Assembly: GCA_017983465.1 (NCBI GenBank)
Contig: JAGOBK010000002.1
Location: 402,981 to 466,980 of the forward strand
Source of the DNA: Crocinitomicaceae bacterium
GTDB taxonomy: Bacteria; Bacteroidota; Bacteroidia; Flavobacteriales_D; Crocinitomicaceae
DNA: 64,000 nt
Direction of reading: 5' to 3'
The number at the start of each line of letters is the position of its first letter. The stretch's first letter is position 1. Under the pieces are notes generated by a model. It had not been told where the DNA came from, ran no database searches, and saw only the letters and a list, made by a program, of their open reading frames with translations. Shown here in pieces: positions 1 through 9,295 of this stretch. A program made the position numbers and the translations under genes.

Positions 1-1
1 T

Positions 2-775
2 GCTGGTGAACTCATCACGAAATTAGCGAAGGAAAAAGGAGTGAATATCTATCCGGTAGACTCCGAACACTCGGCGATTTTTCAATGTTTGGTCGGAGAA
101 TATCAGAATCCAATTGAAAAAATATACTTAACGGCTTCTGGTGGACCTTTCCGTGGATTCTCTTATGAGCAATTGCAAACGGTGAGTTTGGCGCAGGCGT
201 TAAAACATCCAAATTGGTCCATGGGGGCGAAAATCACCATCGACTCTGCGAGTTTGATGAACAAAGGATTGGAAGTGATTGAAGCGAAATGGTTATTTGG
301 CTTGCAAACAGATCAAATTGACGTCATTGTGCATCCGCAATCCATCGTGCACAGTTTGGTGCAATTTGAAGACGGAAGTATGAAGGCGCAAATGGGACTT
401 CCAGATATGAAGCTTCCGATTCAGTATGCACTCACGTTCCCACAGCGACTCCCGACTAATTTCCCGCGTTTCAATTTCATGGATTACCCACAATTAACGT
501 TTGAAGCTCCGGATAGAAAGGTGTTTAAAAACCTAGACCTTGCTTTTAAAGTCATGGACATGCAAGGAACTGCAGCGTGTTCTTTAAATGCAGCGAATGA
601 AATTGCCGTGGATGCTTTCTTAAATGAAAAAATTAGTTTTCTGGAAATTGCTGAAATCAATCAAGCAGTGGTCGAATCGGCAAGCAACGTCTTGACTCCA
701 AGTTACGAACAGTACGTTCAAGCGGATGAAGTAGCGCGTGAAGCAGCCCGTGAATTCATCCGTAAAATGTCTTAA
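2..775 (+). CDS. dxr: 1-deoxy-D-xylulose 5-phosphate reductoisomerase, 5'-truncated by window edge
   Basis: Converts 1-deoxy-D-xylulose 5-phosphate to 2-C-methyl-D-erythritol 4-phosphate with NADPH, the committed step of the MEP isoprenoid pathway in the cytoplasm. The frame is open to the left edge, so this is the C-terminal 257 residues of a protein usually near 390; the NADPH-binding domain lies mostly outside. Visible hallmarks are the metal ligands in PVDSEH (Asp20 and Glu22 of the fragment), the flexible loop SGGPFRG, and the substrate signature HPNWSMGAKITIDSA followed by MNKGLE. The C-terminal helical domain is complete. Its stop codon overlaps the stop of the convergent gene by 4 bases (TTAA). 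Identification is secure; only the start is unseen. Confidence 0.96.
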   Translation, partial: AGELITKLAKEKGVNIYPVDSEHSAIFQCLVGEYQNPIEKIYLTASGGPFRGFSYEQLQTVSLAQALKHPNWSMGAKITIDSASLMNKGLEVIEAKWLFGLQTDQIDVIVHPQSIVHSLVQFEDGSMKAQMGLPDMKLPIQYALTFPQRLPTNFPRFNFMDYPQLTFEAPDRKVFKNLDLAFKVMDMQGTAACSLNAANEIAVDAFLNEKISFLEIAEINQAVVESASNVLTPSYEQYVQADEVAREAAREFIRKMS

Positions 776-3700
776 AAGAAGGCCCTTAATTCCATCGATC
801 CATTGTGAATGGTTCTGGATGTTCCCGTGTCTCTTCCGCTATATTGAAGTGTCATTTGTATGTTTTTGGACAAGGTGCGCTGGTAGCCAATGGTCCAAGT
901 GTAGTTCGTTCCAGGTTTGAGCGATTCCAACAATTCATAGCCGATGGCGGATTGCGCGGATCCGGTATAATCCAATTGAATCCATTTAAATTCTCCCTGA
1001 AACCCACCTTTTTCCGTTTGATTTTGCTTCCAAGTAAGTCCAAGTTCTTTGAGCATACACGTTTCTCCACCGTAAATTGCTTCATTTTGTTTGTTGGAAA
1101 TCCTTCCCGTTAAAGCGTAGCGTGAATTCGTGGATCCTTGGTAAATCAAACTTTGCTGAACTTGTCGGTAGCCATAAACGTAGTTCCTTCCGCTGGTGTA
1201 ATCTGCTAAACTTGACTTTGTACCCATTTTCGCGCTCGACTCAATGGAAAAAGTGGGATGAACATTCCAACGAAGAAGCATTTCCTGACTCTTCTGGCTG
1301 CGAGCATCTTGTCCGTTGGCCAATAAATTCTTTGTATCGTTTTGCTGCACCTGATATTCTGCCGTAAATATTTTCCCCATCCGATTGAAGAAAAGGGAAT
1401 TATTCATGGTAATGGATGAACTCACTAAACTGCTGTTTGCAATGTCGTTGAAAAAGGGATTAAACGCACTTTCTAGGTTAAATTCATTGATTTTCCGCTG
1501 CATGCGCAGTCGTGCTTGATCGGAAAATTTTCCCAGTACTTTTTTCCACGTATTTTGATCATTCCAAATGCGTTCTGGTCGCCAAAAAATACTCTGATTG
1601 TATTCGTTTGAAAAAGTGTTGGCGTATTCATTACTTGGAATAAACACGCGGATATAACTTGCTTGGTCAATGTACTGAGCGATTTCAAATTCATTTAAAT
1701 CTTTGATCCCGTCGTTGTTGTAGTCAATCCACGTGTAAAGTCCTTGTCCATCATTGACTTTCAAATACTGAAACTGTCGTTTCTGTTCCAATCCGGATCC
1801 AACTTCATAAAAGGTATTGATGGTCAACGCGTTTTTGAAAAATCGTCCTTCGTAATCGATGCGCCCCACCAAGGAATTCTCTGGTGTTTGCGGGAGCAAA
1901 ACACTATCGAGTATTTGCAGCGAACGGTAGGCACTTAAGATGGTCAATCGTTGATTTTTGAGTTGATTCCAACTGAGTTCTGCTCCAGCTGTTTTCGCTT
2001 TTGCGGCATTTCTCAATTGACTGGAATCACTGCGCTGGTCGATGCGTTCGCGGTAATACAGTTTATATTGATAGGAACTGGTGTCCGCATTGGACAAGTA
2101 AAATTGGTAATCGAAAAACTGGTAGCTGCTTGGATTCATAAACGATTTATCGCGATAAACATTTCGTTCATGGTCATCTTTATATCCGAGCTTCAGTCTG
2201 CCGAAATTTTTACTGAGGTCCACCCGATGTCGTATAAATGAATTGGTGTCTTCATTTAGCGCTGTGACGGCAGTCAGTGCACTCGCATCCCAAGTTGCTT
2301 GCCAATTGCGTTCTTTCCACTTTCCTTCTGTGAACATTCGTGAACCAGTAAAGTCTTTTCCGATTGCGTAGTTTTGTGCAGCTAAGGACATAGCACCTTT
2401 CTTTTTATCTGACAGATTGACTCCTGCATTTACGCTCCGTTGAAAGCCACTTAGTTGTTTATTTCGGGTGTTCCAGTCACGGTCGAATTCTACTTTTCGG
2501 TATTGTTCAATGGGACTGAAATGAGAGCTTAAATATTCAAATTCCAAGTAGCTTTCCACGGCTAAATCTTGCCATTGGTCGTTTTTCATAGGAATTTTCT
2601 GCACGAGTTTGGATCGATTCGAGAATCCTTGGTCATCTTGTGAGCCAATGCGTGAAAAGGTATTTAGGTCATTGGTTGTCAAGGCCAATTCTGACTCGAT
2701 GCGCATCGTTGACTTCACGTTGAGGGAAAATCCACTCGAAATCATTTGTTTTCGTTTCGGAGTGATTACACTACGATTGGGAGAAAAGTCACCTTGTGGA
2801 ATTCCGGAAACGGGTGCAATCCATTTGTATACTTTTCCCAGGGCGTTATAGGAATCTAATACGTAATCTCCTTTGTTTTGTCCAACGTATTGAAAGGATG
2901 CTCGGTAATGTGCAAGTGCTGGGTCTACGCTAAAAACCAGTACCGAGTCAAAGGTGAGTGAATCGACCAATTGATACAATAATTGATTCTCACTGAAGCC
3001 CACTGAATCGATGCTATTCACAATCGCTTGGGATAAATCATCGCCAATTTGTGACAGACTATACTTTTGAGAACTGCTTAAATCCTGTTGTAAGGATTGA
3101 TTCTTTGCATCTTGTTCACGGTAGGCATTGAACCAAATTTGACCTTTTTTAAGTTCAAGTCTCGTTGCACTTTGGAGCAAGGAACGCGCATAATTTTGAT
3201 CTGAATACTGAAATTCGGCTACAATCCGCGAATCTTTGGTAATCAAATGACGAGAGGTGAAAATAAGTTCGGATGTATTGTAGTCAATCGTGTAATCAAA
3301 TTCTTGTCCGCGCATGAGCAATTTCCCATCGATGTAAATGCGTTCCGTTCCCGAAAGAATGGTGATAAACGGTTCGTTTTCTGCTCCTCTCAAGCGATAT
3401 GGACCTTGATTGGCTTCAATTCCCTGAATAATTTGTCGGTTGAATTTCCCTTTGGAAAGAGCGACACTGTTTTGGGTAAACCAACTGTCTCCGTTCTTTG
3501 TTTTCCCTTGAAATTCTGAGCTGATTCCTTGTCCTCGTTTTTTGTAATTCAAGAAATATCCAGTCGGTTTCGACAACCAAAAATCCCCTGTAATTAATTT
3601 GAATTGATCGTTCGATAATTGTATATAGACTTGATCGAATTCTTGCAGTTTATTCGTGTTTCCATCCGCTTGTATCGGAATATTCGCATCAGAAATGGAG

Positions 3701-4224
3701 GCGCTTAACTTCAAGTTATCGCTAATCATTCCATTAAGTTCTAAGTTTAATGCAGAGTTGATTCCCAAACTTTGCTTGTTACCAAAACTCAACCCTCTGG
3801 AAATACTGCCGTTTTTCGCGATTTCATTTCCTCCGAAGAGTGTTGGCGGAGTGGAATTAGCTTCAATTTTGAAAAGGTCACGCTCGCTTTGTGGTCGTCC
3901 TTGAAAGATGACGCTGGTGTCGCGTTTCATATATTGTTTGGTGAAATCAAAGGGCCAAACTTGGAAACGAAGGATCAAGCTGTCTGTTGATTCATGGGTT
4001 AAGCGAAATTTTGCCGAAAGAAAATCAATTTCGTATTCACTCGCTTTTAAGGTATCTTTTCCCTTCAATACGAAAAAGGAACTCGGATAAATACTGAGGG
4101 TGTCAATGCGTTTCCACTCCGTGCTAAATTTTTCATGAATGGTGCGTTGATTCCCATGTTGGGCTTGTGCTCCAATGGAAATAAAACAAAACAGGAAGAA
4201 AGTCCAAAAATAGTTCGGCATCAT
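772..4224 (-). CDS. Large outer-membrane beta-barrel-like protein of unknown function
   Basis: A 1150-residue exported protein with a signal peptide (MMPNYFWTFF..., cleavage probably after AQAQ near residue 22). The rest has alternating polar/aromatic strands typical of a big outer-membrane barrel, ends in FF (last residues MELRAFF), and carries motifs such as ANIPIQADGNT (about residue 182), LITGDFW (about 210), GTERIYIDG and YTIDYNTSELIF (about 290-320). I recall similar uncharacterised large barrels in other Bacteroidota but know no function, and I see no TonB plug or catalytic domain. It stands alone: convergent with dxr and separated from the VOC gene by 67 bases. Start 4224 or 4221 (ATGATG). 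Transport, adhesion and assembly roles are all possible. Confidence 0.72.
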   Translation of the reverse strand: MMPNYFWTFFLFCFISIGAQAQHGNQRTIHEKFSTEWKRIDTLSIYPSSFFVLKGKDTLKASEYEIDFLSAKFRLTHESTDSLILRFQVWPFDFTKQYMKRDTSVIFQGRPQSERDLFKIEANSTPPTLFGGNEIAKNGSISRGLSFGNKQSLGINSALNLELNGMISDNLKLSASISDANIPIQADGNTNKLQEFDQVYIQLSNDQFKLITGDFWLSKPTGYFLNYKKRGQGISSEFQGKTKNGDSWFTQNSVALSKGKFNRQIIQGIEANQGPYRLRGAENEPFITILSGTERIYIDGKLLMRGQEFDYTIDYNTSELIFTSRHLITKDSRIVAEFQYSDQNYARSLLQSATRLELKKGQIWFNAYREQDAKNQSLQQDLSSSQKYSLSQIGDDLSQAIVNSIDSVGFSENQLLYQLVDSLTFDSVLVFSVDPALAHYRASFQYVGQNKGDYVLDSYNALGKVYKWIAPVSGIPQGDFSPNRSVITPKRKQMISSGFSLNVKSTMRIESELALTTNDLNTFSRIGSQDDQGFSNRSKLVQKIPMKNDQWQDLAVESYLEFEYLSSHFSPIEQYRKVEFDRDWNTRNKQLSGFQRSVNAGVNLSDKKKGAMSLAAQNYAIGKDFTGSRMFTEGKWKERNWQATWDASALTAVTALNEDTNSFIRHRVDLSKNFGRLKLGYKDDHERNVYRDKSFMNPSSYQFFDYQFYLSNADTSSYQYKLYYRERIDQRSDSSQLRNAAKAKTAGAELSWNQLKNQRLTILSAYRSLQILDSVLLPQTPENSLVGRIDYEGRFFKNALTINTFYEVGSGLEQKRQFQYLKVNDGQGLYTWIDYNNDGIKDLNEFEIAQYIDQASYIRVFIPSNEYANTFSNEYNQSIFWRPERIWNDQNTWKKVLGKFSDQARLRMQRKINEFNLESAFNPFFNDIANSSLVSSSITMNNSLFFNRMGKIFTAEYQVQQNDTKNLLANGQDARSQKSQEMLLRWNVHPTFSIESSAKMGTKSSLADYTSGRNYVYGYRQVQQSLIYQGSTNSRYALTGRISNKQNEAIYGGETCMLKELGLTWKQNQTEKGGFQGEFKWIQLDYTGSAQSAIGYELLESLKPGTNYTWTIGYQRTLSKNIQMTLQYSGRDTGTSRTIHNGSMELRAFF

Positions 4225-4230
4225 GCCTTA

Positions 4231-4238
4231 CGAAGATA
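4231..4238 (-). promoter_or_regulatory. Possible -7 element TATCTTCG before the 1150-residue barrel gene
   Basis: On the minus strand TATCTTCG resembles the Bacteroidota -7 consensus TAnnTTTG. It lies only 7 bases before the ATG, so transcription from it would give a nearly leaderless mRNA; the match may therefore be chance. Confidence 0.3.
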
Positions 4239-4291
4239 AGGTTGTTGGCTTGATAAACGTTCGAAATCCCAATAGATTGTTCAAGAAACGA

Positions 4292-4705
4292 TTATTTTGT
4301 TCGTCCATCAACGATTTGATCATATGCTTCGTCATTTGGTTCCCAAAGTTCAATTTTATTCCCTTCTAGATCTAAAATGTGAACGAATTTACCATACTCC
4401 TCTATTTGGATTTCATCTAGGATGTGCACGCCTTCTTGTATCAAAATCGGCACGAGAGCGGATAAATTTTCCACTCTGTAATTCATCATAAACGAATGAT
4501 TCGATGGCTTGAGGTAAGCCGTATCTTTAGGCATCGGACTCCATTGTGTAAATCCTTTTTGATTTGGATTATTTGCATTCCGCCATTCAAAATTGGTTCC
4601 GTATGCATCGGTTTGCAATCCGAGGTGTTTCTGATACCACGATTTCATTTCATCCGGATTCTCGCATTCGAAAAGAATTCCCCCGATACCTGTTACCCGT
4701 TTCAT
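4292..4705 (-). CDS. VOC superfamily protein (glyoxalase/bleomycin-resistance-like)
   Basis: A 137-residue single-domain cytoplasmic protein with the vicinal oxygen chelate fold: an N-terminal GIGGILFECENPDEMKSWY strand-helix unit, and near the C-terminus HILDLEGNKIELWEP, the usual D-x-x-G-N-x-I-E-L-W module whose Glu is a typical metal ligand. Substrate cannot be told from sequence; such proteins include dioxygenases, glyoxalase-like isomerases and drug-binding proteins. It follows serS with a 3-base gap on the same strand, so it is probably co-transcribed with it; I see no functional link. Length is normal for one VOC domain pair. Confidence 0.85.
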   Translation of the reverse strand: MKRVTGIGGILFECENPDEMKSWYQKHLGLQTDAYGTNFEWRNANNPNQKGFTQWSPMPKDTAYLKPSNHSFMMNYRVENLSALVPILIQEGVHILDEIQIEEYGKFVHILDLEGNKIELWEPNDEAYDQIVDGRTK

Positions 4706-4708
4706 GTA

Positions 4709-5980
4709 TTAATCGATGCGGTCAAATCTGGTATACGGACGAAGTGCTTCTGGAATGACGATGCCATTTTCATCTTGGTGGTTTTCCAATAAGGCAGCAA
4801 CGATTCTTGGCAGAGCAAGCGCAGATCCATTCAAGGTGTGACAAAGTTGAGATTTTTTATCCGCATCTTTAAATCGCAATTTCAAACGGTTTGCTTGGAA
4901 CGTATCGAAACGAGAAACGGAACTTACTTCCAACCATTTTTCTTGCGCAGCAGAATAGACTTCAAAGTCATAGGTCATCGCAGAGGCAAAGCCCATATCG
5001 CCACCACATAGGCGCAAAATACGGAACTGAAGTCCAAGTTTGTCTAGAAGTCCTTTCACGTGTTCCATCATATCTTCCAATGCCTGTGCAGTGTTCGAGG
5101 GATGTTCAACGCGGACAATTTCTACCTTATCAAACTGATGTAGGCGGTTTAATCCACGAACATCTTTACCGTAAGATCCCGCTTCTCTTCTAAAACATGG
5201 CGTGTAACCGCACATTTTTATCGAGAAATCAGGACCAGGTAAAATGACATCTCTGTATATATTTGTCAAGGGAACTTCCGCCGTTGGAATCATGTAAAAG
5301 TCATCCTCTTTCATGTAGTACATTTGTCCTTCCTTGTCCGGAAGTTGCCCTGTACCAATACCACTTGCTTCGTTCACCATTAATGGTGCTTGAATTTCTT
5401 CATATCCTGCTTGACTCGCTTCTTCCAAGAAGAACTGAATCAAGGCACGTTGTAATTTCGCTCCTTTTCCACGGTAAAACGGGAATCCAGCACCGGTCAC
5501 TTTTACCCCTAATTCAAAATCGATGAGGTCATATTTTTTCGCTAAATCCCAATGAGGCAATGCGTCAAAACCAAAAGTTGGTGTCGCTCCTTGCTCGTAA
5601 ACAGTTTCGTTATCATTTGCATCACGTCCACTTGGAACAAGTTCGTTTGGAACGTTAGGCAAAGTATATAATAATTTAGTGATTTCATCTTCTAATTTGT
5701 CCACGGTAGATTTCAACGCAGCTTCTTGCACTTTTAGTCCTGCTGTACGTTCTTTCATTGACGCAGCTTCTGCTTGTTTCCCGGATTTAAATAATTCGCC
5801 AATGGAACGAGCCAATTGGTTCATTTCCGCAGCGATGTTATCCATGTCGGTCTTTGCGGCACGCCATTCGACATCTTTAGCTAGAATCTCATCCAAGGTA
5901 GATTCTGCTTGAATATTGCGTTTTAACAATCCTTCGACTAAAGCGTCTTTTTCTGCACGAATGCGTTGAATTTCTAACAT
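4709..5980 (-). CDS. serS: Seryl-tRNA synthetase
   Basis: Charges tRNA-Ser (and tRNA-Sec where present) with serine in the cytoplasm. The 423-residue length is standard. The N-terminal part (about residues 30-105) is the long antiparallel coiled-coil arm that grips the tRNA variable loop. Class II core follows: TAEVPLTN serine/ATP pocket (about 240), motif 2 FRREAGSYGKDVRG...HQF (about 270-290), and motif 3 NGSALALPRIVAALLENHQ (about 385-405). Transcribed divergently from dut, with the VOC gene downstream in the same direction. Start MLEIQRIR matches the family. Confidence 0.97.
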   Translation of the reverse strand: MLEIQRIRAEKDALVEGLLKRNIQAESTLDEILAKDVEWRAAKTDMDNIAAEMNQLARSIGELFKSGKQAEAASMKERTAGLKVQEAALKSTVDKLEDEITKLLYTLPNVPNELVPSGRDANDNETVYEQGATPTFGFDALPHWDLAKKYDLIDFELGVKVTGAGFPFYRGKGAKLQRALIQFFLEEASQAGYEEIQAPLMVNEASGIGTGQLPDKEGQMYYMKEDDFYMIPTAEVPLTNIYRDVILPGPDFSIKMCGYTPCFRREAGSYGKDVRGLNRLHQFDKVEIVRVEHPSNTAQALEDMMEHVKGLLDKLGLQFRILRLCGGDMGFASAMTYDFEVYSAAQEKWLEVSSVSRFDTFQANRLKLRFKDADKKSQLCHTLNGSALALPRIVAALLENHQDENGIVIPEALRPYTRFDRID

Positions 5981-5999
5981 AACAATTTATTTGCGAAAA

Positions 6000-6007
6000 C
6001 AAAAGTA
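6000..6007 (-). promoter_or_regulatory. Candidate -7 element TACTTTTG for serS
   Basis: The minus strand reads TACTTTTG, matching TAnnTTTG, 20 bases ahead of the serS ATG. A possible upstream TTTG (plus CAAA at 6032-6035) is 24 bases away, a little longer than usual. Confidence 0.45.
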
Positions 6008-6129
6008 ATGAATTGAGGCGAAAATTCCGCTCAAATCCAAATGGGATAAAGAAAATAAGTCTGTAGGTTGTTAATAGTACCCTGTTGATTTCTCCTAATT
6101 CAAAGCCGTTTTCAGGACATGTATTTTAC

Positions 6130-6137
6130 TAATTTTG
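6130..6137 (+). promoter_or_regulatory. Candidate -7 element TAATTTTG for the dut-envC cluster
   Basis: TAATTTTG fits the Bacteroidota -7 consensus and ends 17 bases before the dut ATG. No convincing -33 TTTG is visible. It would drive the whole overlapping cluster to 11436. Confidence 0.5.
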
Positions 6138-6153
6138 ACTACAATTAGATAAA

Positions 6154-6588
6154 ATGCAGGTAAAAATCACCAATAAGTCTAAACACGACTTGCCGAAATA
6201 CGAAACAGCTGGTTCTTCCGGGATGGATATTCGTGCGAATATGGATGCAGAAGTTTCATTAAAACCTTTGCAACGTGCGTTGATCAAGACGGGTTTGTTT
6301 TTAGAAATGGACCCATCCATCGAGTGTCAAATTCGTCCACGTAGTGGATTGGCACTGAAAAAAGGATTAACCGTTTTGAATACACCGGGCACTGTAGATG
6401 CAGATTACCGTGGAGAAGTGGGGGTGATTTTAATCAATTTATCGGAGGAAGAAGTTGTCATTGAAGATGGAGAACGCATTGCTCAGATGGTATTTTGTCC
6501 GGTTCAAAAAGTAACATTAACAGAAGTCACGGAACTCACTGACTCAGCGCGTGGAGCGGGAGGATTTGGTAGTACGGGAGTAAAATAA
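6154..6588 (+). CDS. dut: dUTP diphosphatase
   Basis: Hydrolyses dUTP to dUMP and pyrophosphate, keeping uracil out of DNA and supplying dTMP synthesis; a cytoplasmic homotrimer. All five family motifs are present in 144 residues: GSSGMDIRA (I), RPRSGLALK (II), [10 protein letters not shown] (III, with the catalytic Asp), [11 protein letters not shown] (IV) and the C-terminal GAGGFGSTG (V) that closes over the active site. First gene of a co-directional cluster; the next gene begins 6 bases after its stop. Start chosen as the only ATG fitting the N-terminus. Confidence 0.97.
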   Translation: MQVKITNKSKHDLPKYETAGSSGMDIRANMDAEVSLKPLQRALIKTGLFLEMDPSIECQIRPRSGLALKKGLTVLNTPGTVDADYRGEVGVILINLSEEEVVIEDGERIAQMVFCPVQKVTLTEVTELTDSARGAGGFGSTGVK

Positions 6589-6594
6589 GAAGAG

Positions 6595-7605
6595 ATGAAT
6601 GTAATTGTGCCAATGGCTGGAAGAGGCAGCCGACTTAGACCACACACCTTAACCGTTCCAAAACCACTAGTTCCGGTTGGAGGAAAACCGATTGTTCACC
6701 GACTCGTTGAGGACATCGCACGCGTTTGTGCAGAGAAAATTGATGAAATCGCTTTTGTGGTTGGAGAGTTTGGTTCAGAGGTAGAACAAGAATTATTAGC
6801 GGTTGCAGAAAAATTGGGAGCGAAAGGATCGATTCATTACCAACATCAACCTTTGGGAACTGCTCACGCAGTGTTGTGTGCGGCTGATAAATTAACTGGA
6901 CCTGTTGTCGTAGCTTTTGCAGATACGTTATTCAAAGCAGATTTTAAAATCAGCTCGGAAGATGAAGGAATTTTGTGGGTGAAACAAATTGAAGATCCAA
7001 GTGCTTTCGGCGTAATCAAGATGAATGAACGTGGAGAAATCATCGATTTCGTCGAAAAACCGAAAGAATTTGTGTCGGATTTAGCGATGATCGGGATTTA
7101 TTATTTCCGTGATGGCGAACGATTACATAAGGAATTACAATACTTAATTGATAACGCTGTGATTAAAAGCGGAGAATACCAATTGCCGGATGCTCTTCGT
7201 CGTTTAACTGAATCAGGAGTTATTTTTAAACCAGGAACAGTTTCAGAATGGCTTGACTGTGGGAACAAAGAAGTCACCGTTCATACCAATCAACGAGTAT
7301 TAGAATTTGATCATGCCGCTGGACTTCCCATGCAGGATGAAACTGCAACATGTGTTAATTCGGTCATTATTCAACCATGTTTCGTCGGTAAAAATGTGAA
7401 GATTCATGCATCTGTTATTGGACCACATGTTTCTATTGGGGCGAATTCTGTCGTAGAGAATTCCATCATACGCAATACAAATATTCAACAAAACACACAC
7501 ATTTCGAATGCCGTCTTGGCTGATTCCATGCTTGGCTCGAATGTTGTTTATAACGGACGATCAAAAGACCTAAGTTTGGGTGATTTTAGTACGACACATG
7601 AATAA
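6595..7605 (+). CDS. Sugar-phosphate nucleotidyltransferase with left-handed beta-helix tail
   Basis: Predicted to transfer a nucleoside monophosphate from NTP to a sugar 1-phosphate, making an NDP-sugar for envelope polysaccharide. The N-terminus carries the nucleotide-binding signature MAGRGSRLRPHT...PKPLVPV (residues 6-28); Mg-binding Asp is likely in VAFADT (about 105); FVEKPKE is the usual sugar-binding segment. From about residue 255 come hexapeptide-type repeats (VIGPHVSIGANSVVENS...) forming a left-handed beta-helix. This resembles RmlA-long, GlmU-like and mannose-1-phosphate guanylyltransferase families; sugar and base cannot be decided here. Its last 8 bases overlap the start of the TPR gene. 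Confidence 0.88.
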   Translation: MNVIVPMAGRGSRLRPHTLTVPKPLVPVGGKPIVHRLVEDIARVCAEKIDEIAFVVGEFGSEVEQELLAVAEKLGAKGSIHYQHQPLGTAHAVLCAADKLTGPVVVAFADTLFKADFKISSEDEGILWVKQIEDPSAFGVIKMNERGEIIDFVEKPKEFVSDLAMIGIYYFRDGERLHKELQYLIDNAVIKSGEYQLPDALRRLTESGVIFKPGTVSEWLDCGNKEVTVHTNQRVLEFDHAAGLPMQDETATCVNSVIIQPCFVGKNVKIHASVIGPHVSIGANSVVENSIIRNTNIQQNTHISNAVLADSMLGSNVVYNGRSKDLSLGDFSTTHE

Positions 7606-9295
7606 ATTCCTTTTTCTTATTTGTTGGACACTTGTTTTTACTTCCTGTGCGAATCTGAAGAAAAAGAAGCCAGTCGAGCATGATGCGGCATACATCCATA
7701 CTTTTCACGAAGGGGTGCGCTTCAAACTCAATGGTCAAAATCAAGAAGCGATCGATAAGTTCAATGCCTGCCTCGTGATTGATGAAATGGACGATGCAGC
7801 ACATTTTGCCTTAGCTCAAATTTATTTGAACCAAGAGAACTTAGATCAAGCGGCACTTCATACCTTGAAAGCTTCGGCCATTGATCCAAAAAATGAACAT
7901 TACCAAAGTGAGTTGGCATTCATGTATGTCGAGTCGAAAAAATTCCAAGAGGCAATTGCAGTATTCGAGAAGTTACTCAAAAAAACACCGAATAATCCTA
8001 CGTACTATGCAGGAGCGGCAGAGTGTTATACGCAAATCGGAGATGCAAAAAAAGGCTTGGATTTACTGAATCGAATGGAAAATAACCTTGGCGCGAATCC
8101 GGGAATAGCTATCGAGAAATTTAAACTCCTTGTTTCTGCTAAACGAGAAGAAGAAGCGATTACCGTTCTCAAAAATGCAAAAAAGAAATTTTCGGGAGAA
8201 CCAATGATCATTGCGAATTTAGTTGATTACTATTTGCAACATAAACGTTTTCAAGAAGGGTTTGATTTATTGAAAGAATTGGTTGCCGTGGATCCAAACA
8301 ATGGCATGGCTTTGCTGATGCTTGGAGACATGCAAATGCAAGCTGGTGACAGCAAAAACGGACTACAGAACTTAAAAGCGGCGATAAAGTCTGATGGACC
8401 AAGCATAGACCAGAAGATGAATATTTTAATTGCTCTTCAAGGACAAGCGGTCATGGATCCAGATATGGAATCGTTGGTACTGTACATGTGTAAGAAATAT
8501 CCGAAGGAGGCAAAAGCACATTCTATTTCAGGTGACTATTACTTCAAGGTAAATCAATTTGTTCAGGCAATTGAGTCGTACAAATCTGCCGTAGCTTGCG
8601 ATCCGAATGTTTATCCTATTTGGAATCAAATATTATTATTGGAATATCAATTTCAACAGTTTGATAGTTTGGCTATTGATGCAGAGAAATGCATCGGTTT
8701 TTTTCCAACGCAAGCACTCCCTTATTTTGTACTTGGAACCGCATTGAATCAACAGCGTAACTTTCTAAAGGCCCTAACGACTTTGCAAACGGGAATTGAG
8801 TATGTGTTAAAAGATGCAGATTTAAAAGCAGAATTTCAGGGACAAATCGGTGAGGCGGAATTTGGTTTAAATCACACAAAAGAAGCCATGTCTGCCTATG
8901 AAAAGGCGCTCAGTTTGTCCATAAAGAACAGCTTTGTGCGAAATCAATATGCCTATCAGTTAGCCTTGCATGAAATAGAATTGGTGAAAGCTACGGAAAT
9001 CATCGATGAGGTATTGGCACTATTTCCGGATGAGCCGCGTTACCTCGACACAAAAGGATTGATTCTTTTCCAACAAGGAAAATACCCAGAGTCTAAAACC
9101 TTCTTCGAACGAGCAAGTGGAGGCATAGAAGCAACGGACAAGTTATGCGCTGAACATATGGGCGATGTATTATTTATGTTAGGAAAAAAGGACGAAGCAA
9201 TGTCCTATTGGCTTAGAGCGAAAGAACTTGGTTCGGCAAATAAAGTGCTGAATGAAAAAATTACACAAAAGAAGTATGCAAAACCTGTTTTTTAA
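7598..9295 (+). CDS. TPR-repeat lipoprotein
   Basis: A 565-residue exported scaffold. Start at 7598 (MNKFLFLICWTLVFTSCANL) gives a signal peptide with a lipobox-like FTSC, so it is probably lipid-anchored; an upstream in-frame GTG at 7580 would spoil the signal peptide. From about residue 35 to the end are a dozen or so tetratricopeptide-type helical hairpins (for example AAHFALAQIYLNQENLDQA and YPESKTFFERA). TPR proteins bind other proteins; no enzymatic motif is seen. It overlaps the nucleotidyltransferase by 8 bases and the DUF4292 gene by 20, implying translational coupling. Together with DUF4292 and EnvC-like neighbours, an envelope-assembly role is inferred. Confidence 0.85.
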   Translation: MNKFLFLICWTLVFTSCANLKKKKPVEHDAAYIHTFHEGVRFKLNGQNQEAIDKFNACLVIDEMDDAAHFALAQIYLNQENLDQAALHTLKASAIDPKNEHYQSELAFMYVESKKFQEAIAVFEKLLKKTPNNPTYYAGAAECYTQIGDAKKGLDLLNRMENNLGANPGIAIEKFKLLVSAKREEEAITVLKNAKKKFSGEPMIIANLVDYYLQHKRFQEGFDLLKELVAVDPNNGMALLMLGDMQMQAGDSKNGLQNLKAAIKSDGPSIDQKMNILIALQGQAVMDPDMESLVLYMCKKYPKEAKAHSISGDYYFKVNQFVQAIESYKSAVACDPNVYPIWNQILLLEYQFQQFDSLAIDAEKCIGFFPTQALPYFVLGTALNQQRNFLKALTTLQTGIEYVLKDADLKAEFQGQIGEAEFGLNHTKEAMSAYEKALSLSIKNSFVRNQYAYQLALHEIELVKATEIIDEVLALFPDEPRYLDTKGLILFQQGKYPESKTFFERASGGIEATDKLCAEHMGDVLFMLGKKDEAMSYWLRAKELGSANKVLNEKITQKKYAKPVF

